This document shows, in pieces, positions 61,883 through 64,000 of a stretch of 64,000 nucleotides of DNA (position 1 is its first letter; each line of letters starts with the position of its first letter). The DNA comes from Hyphomicrobium_A sp964620915. Lineage in GTDB: Bacteria; Pseudomonadota; Alphaproteobacteria; Rhizobiales; Hyphomicrobiaceae. The notes below the pieces were generated by a model. That model had not been told where the DNA came from and did not search any database. It saw only the letters and a program-made list of their open reading frames with translations. The stretch lies in assembly GCA_964620915.1 (NCBI GenBank), contig CAZUKP010000006.1, positions 9,794 to 73,793 of the forward strand. Reading direction: 5' to 3'. Both the position numbers and the translations under genes were made by a program.

Positions 61883-64000
61883 CTAGGCCAGGATTCCTTC
61901 GTCATCGATGGTGAAGGACAGTACCGTCTGGTCGCTTTCGCCCAAGAGGTCGGTAAGCCCCACCGTGTAGTCGAGACTCAGAGTCTCGCCCACACCGAGA
62001 CCGGCAGAAACATTTTCGGCCGCCGCTTGAGGCAGATCAAATTGCCAATCCACGGTGTCGGCGACTTGGTCGACCGCCCCGAGTGTCAGGAACGCGGAAA
62101 CATCAAAACCATCCAGAAGGCTCTGATCGCCCAAGATCGACACCTCGGTGATAGCCGCTTCATGGGTGTCATCCACATCTGGGTCTGTGAATGCGATCTG
62201 CGTGTCGCTGACCGTTGCGATCAACGGTGTTTCATTGACCAGCTCGTACGCGCCGATGTCGCGGCCCGCATCATTGCCAGTACCATTCGCGACACCGGGA
62301 GCATCATAGGCATCTTCGCCCCGGGCGTCGGAGGATTCAATTGTGAACGAGCCGTCGGTCTCAGCCGCATCCAGTGCCGGGTTACCGGCGTCCTGCTTCA
62401 ATGCGATCGTTAGGACCGGGCCGCCGTTGTCGTCCAACAGGCCGCCGCCTGTAGTGGCATCGATGCTGGCAAACACGTCCTCGGCGTTGGCGCCGCCGAC
62501 CAGATTGCCACCGTTGTTGGCAAAGCCGCCGTTTATCTCGGTATCACTGTTGCCGAGCACGATACTGTTGGTTAGTGACACCTGACCGCTGGCGGCCCTG
62601 TTGTAGATTCCGCCGCCGTAGTAGCCTCCACTGTTGCCTGACACCGTCGTGTTGACCAAATCGACCGTGCCGCCGAATCTGTTGAAGATTCCGCCACCGT
62701 AGTAGCTTGCTCGATTGCCTGAAACTGTCGTGTTGATCAGCGTCACCATGCCGTCGTTAAGCAGACCGCCGGCTTCGTCATCGGCGATGTTGTCCGAGAT
62801 GGTCGAGTTGGTCAGCGAAACAGTCCCCGAATTCCGGATGCCGCCTCCATAAGCTGCGGCATTGCCAGTGATCGTGCTCTTGTCGAGGGAGAGCGAAGCG
62901 CCAGAGTTGATACGGACCCCACCGCCACTGCCATTCGTATCGCCGCCTGTGATCGTCAGGCTGCCGATGGTCGAGGCGCCGCCACTGACCAGGAACACGC
63001 TGCTTTGGCCGTCGGCATCAACCGTGACGTCCGCCTTGCCATCGCCATCAGTGTCGCCGTTGATCGAAACGGTCCCGGTGAGTTCCAGCTGGCCGCTTTC
63101 GAGCGTGATCGTGCCGCCGGTTTCGAAGGCTTCGCCGCTGCCGCTGGCAAACGTAATCGCATCGAGCGTGCCGGTGTCGCCGTCCTCGCCGCCAGCGTTG
63201 GCGTAGGTGATCGCCTCGCGAAGGCTCGTCAGGCCATCGAGGGAATCGACAACGTCTTCGGTTGTGGTGACGATGAGAGATTGCTCTTCCGGTTCGGCCT
63301 GAAGCTCGACCGCGCCGGCATCCACCGTGCCATTGGGACTTTCGTTCCCCACGCCTTCAATATCGAATTCGCGATCGTTGCCGATGGCGTCCGTGCTCTC
63401 GCTGATCGGATCGCCGATGTCGAGGGCCGGATTGTTGGAGTCTTCCTTGAGCGCGATGGTCTCGACCGGCCCGCCGTTGTCAGCGAGCTCACCGGCCACG
63501 GTGCCGTCGGTGAGGGTGACCGTACTGGCAAATACATCCTCGGCACTGGCTCCACCAACCAGGTTGCCGCCGTTGTTAGTGTAACCGCCGTCTATCTCGG
63601 CGTCCGATGTTGCGCTATTGCCGAGCACCAGGGTGTTCGTCAGTTCGAACGTTCCGTCGAGATGGTATAGCCCGCCGCCGGTGTCGGCCGCAGTATTGCC
63701 GGATACGGTGGTGTTGGTCAGGTATGTCGCGGCGGAGGAGTAACCCTGGCTGTAAATCCCGCCACCAGCTCTGCCCACAGCGGTATTGCCCGACACCGTC
63801 GCATTCGTCAGCGTGAGCGTGCCGTTCAAGTTGAAAATTCCGCCCCCAACATTCTCTGCGGAATTGTCCGAAACGGTCGTGTTCGTCAGTGTCGTCGTCC
63901 CTCGGTTTTCGATACCGCCGCCAACGCCCAACGCAGTATTTCCTGTGATCGTGCTGTTGGTCACGTTAAGCTGCGTGGCGGAACCCTCTGCGACCTGGAT
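61883..64000 (-). CDS. Repetitive parallel beta-helix surface protein (N-terminus beyond window)
   Basis: At least 705 residues; the frame is open through the right edge, so the N-terminus is missing. It is built of right-handed beta-helix style repeats of the type NTTVSGN and GGGI, in two modules. Each module ends with NNGGNLVGGA, AEDVFAS, then a TIALK...NPALD block and a GAVEL or IGAYEL closure, as in choice-of-anchor Q proteins. The intervening TSLREAITYANA is typical of surface polymorphic repeats. The C-terminus ends in a short acidic stretch with FTIDDEGILA and no autotransporter barrel. It is likely a secreted adhesin- or enzyme-like cell-surface protein. Confidence 0.8.
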   Translation of the reverse strand: MQVAEGSATQLNVTNSTITGNTALGVGGGIENRGTTTLTNTTVSDNSAENVGGGIFNLNGTLTLTNATVSGNTAVGRAGGGIYSQGYSSAATYLTNTTVSGNTAADTGGGLYHLDGTFELTNTLVLGNSATSDAEIDGGYTNNGGNLVGGASAEDVFASTVTLTDGTVAGELADNGGPVETIALKEDSNNPALDIGDPISESTDAIGNDREFDIEGVGNESPNGTVDAGAVELQAEPEEQSLIVTTTEDVVDSLDGLTSLREAITYANAGGEDGDTGTLDAITFASGSGEAFETGGTITLESGQLELTGTVSINGDTDGDGKADVTVDADGQSSVFLVSGGASTIGSLTITGGDTNGSGGGVRINSGASLSLDKSTITGNAAAYGGGIRNSGTVSLTNSTISDNIADDEAGGLLNDGMVTLINTTVSGNRASYYGGGIFNRFGGTVDLVNTTVSGNSGGYYGGGIYNRAASGQVSLTNSIVLGNSDTEINGGFANNGGNLVGGANAEDVFASIDATTGGGLLDDNGGPVLTIALKQDAGNPALDAAETDGSFTIESSDARGEDAYDAPGVANGTGNDAGRDIGAYELVNETPLIATVSDTQIAFTDPDVDDTHEAAITEVSILGDQSLLDGFDVSAFLTLGAVDQVADTVDWQFDLPQAAAENVSAGLGVGETLSLDYTVGLTDLLGESDQTVLSFTIDDEGILA
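62470..63600 (-). repeat. Two-module repeat in the beta-helix gene
   Basis: The end blocks of the modules recur at about 62470-62570 and 63540-63600: protein NNGGNLVGGA with A/S then AEDVFAS, preceded by LGNS. Spacing is about 1.05 kb. The DNA is clearly related between copies, so the module was probably duplicated within the gene. Confidence 0.7.

Overview
This 64 kb window is a piece of an alphaproteobacterial chromosome, most likely Hyphomicrobiales (Rhizobiales). The evidence is a GcrA cell-cycle regulator, an alphaproteobacterial low-complexity protein of the TIGR02302 type, a SAM-II riboswitch ahead of metZ, a PstA with the DUF3333-type extension, and the tlpA<>argH-lptM-lysA-TIGR02302 order typical of the group. 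I saw no rRNA, tRNA, insertion sequence, integrase, phage gene or CRISPR array. Genes are densely packed and much of the content is core metabolism.

Layout. 1-1 kb: the end of a pentameric ligand-gated channel gene cut by the left edge, then a PPK2 polyphosphate kinase on the minus strand. 2-10.2 kb: a complete phosphate regulon, phoR-pstS-pstC-pstA-pstB-phoU-phoB, with a Pho box before pstS and a large hairpin between pstS and pstC; PstA carries a duplicated periplasmic domain. 10.3-12.5 kb: gcrA and a sugar-nucleotide epimerase-like gene. 12.6-17.6 kb: argD-argF-hslO facing argE and apaG. 17.7-19.0 kb: metZ behind a SAM-II riboswitch and leader terminator. 19.1-22.8 kb: dCTP deaminase, an SLC13/TrkA-C permease and a PPOX-fold flavoprotein. 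23.0-27.9 kb: a metal-handling cluster resembling the Vibrio Zrg zinc system (DUF2946 protein, His-rich ZrgA, ABC ATPase, FtsX-like permease, DUF3299 protein) followed by a YHYH protein. 27.9-30.5 kb: dapD-dapE and a lone cyclic-nucleotide-binding domain. 30.6-37.6 kb: a tail-anchored coiled-coil protein, tlpA, argH, lptM, lysA and TIGR02302.

From 37.7 kb onward the window becomes envelope-centred: a LpxQ-like outer-membrane barrel, a PHA-depolymerase-like esterase, pbpC with an alpha-2-macroglobulin (thioester intact), a large membrane protein of unknown function, a divergent class A PBP, a two-NTPase (AAA-like plus HerA/VirB4-like) protein with a winged-helix-like partner, a CAP-domain lipoprotein, a D,D-carboxypeptidase, and finally the C-terminal part of a repetitive parallel beta-helix surface protein cut by the right edge.

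The best candidate for something undescribed is the minus-strand block from about 48.4 to 58.9 kb: winged-helix-like protein, double-NTPase chimera, possible 30-residue membrane peptide, divergent PBP, large membrane protein. Only the first two are tightly coupled (21 bp apart); linking the others to them is inference. All identifications come from reading the sequence and recognising families; no database search was run.
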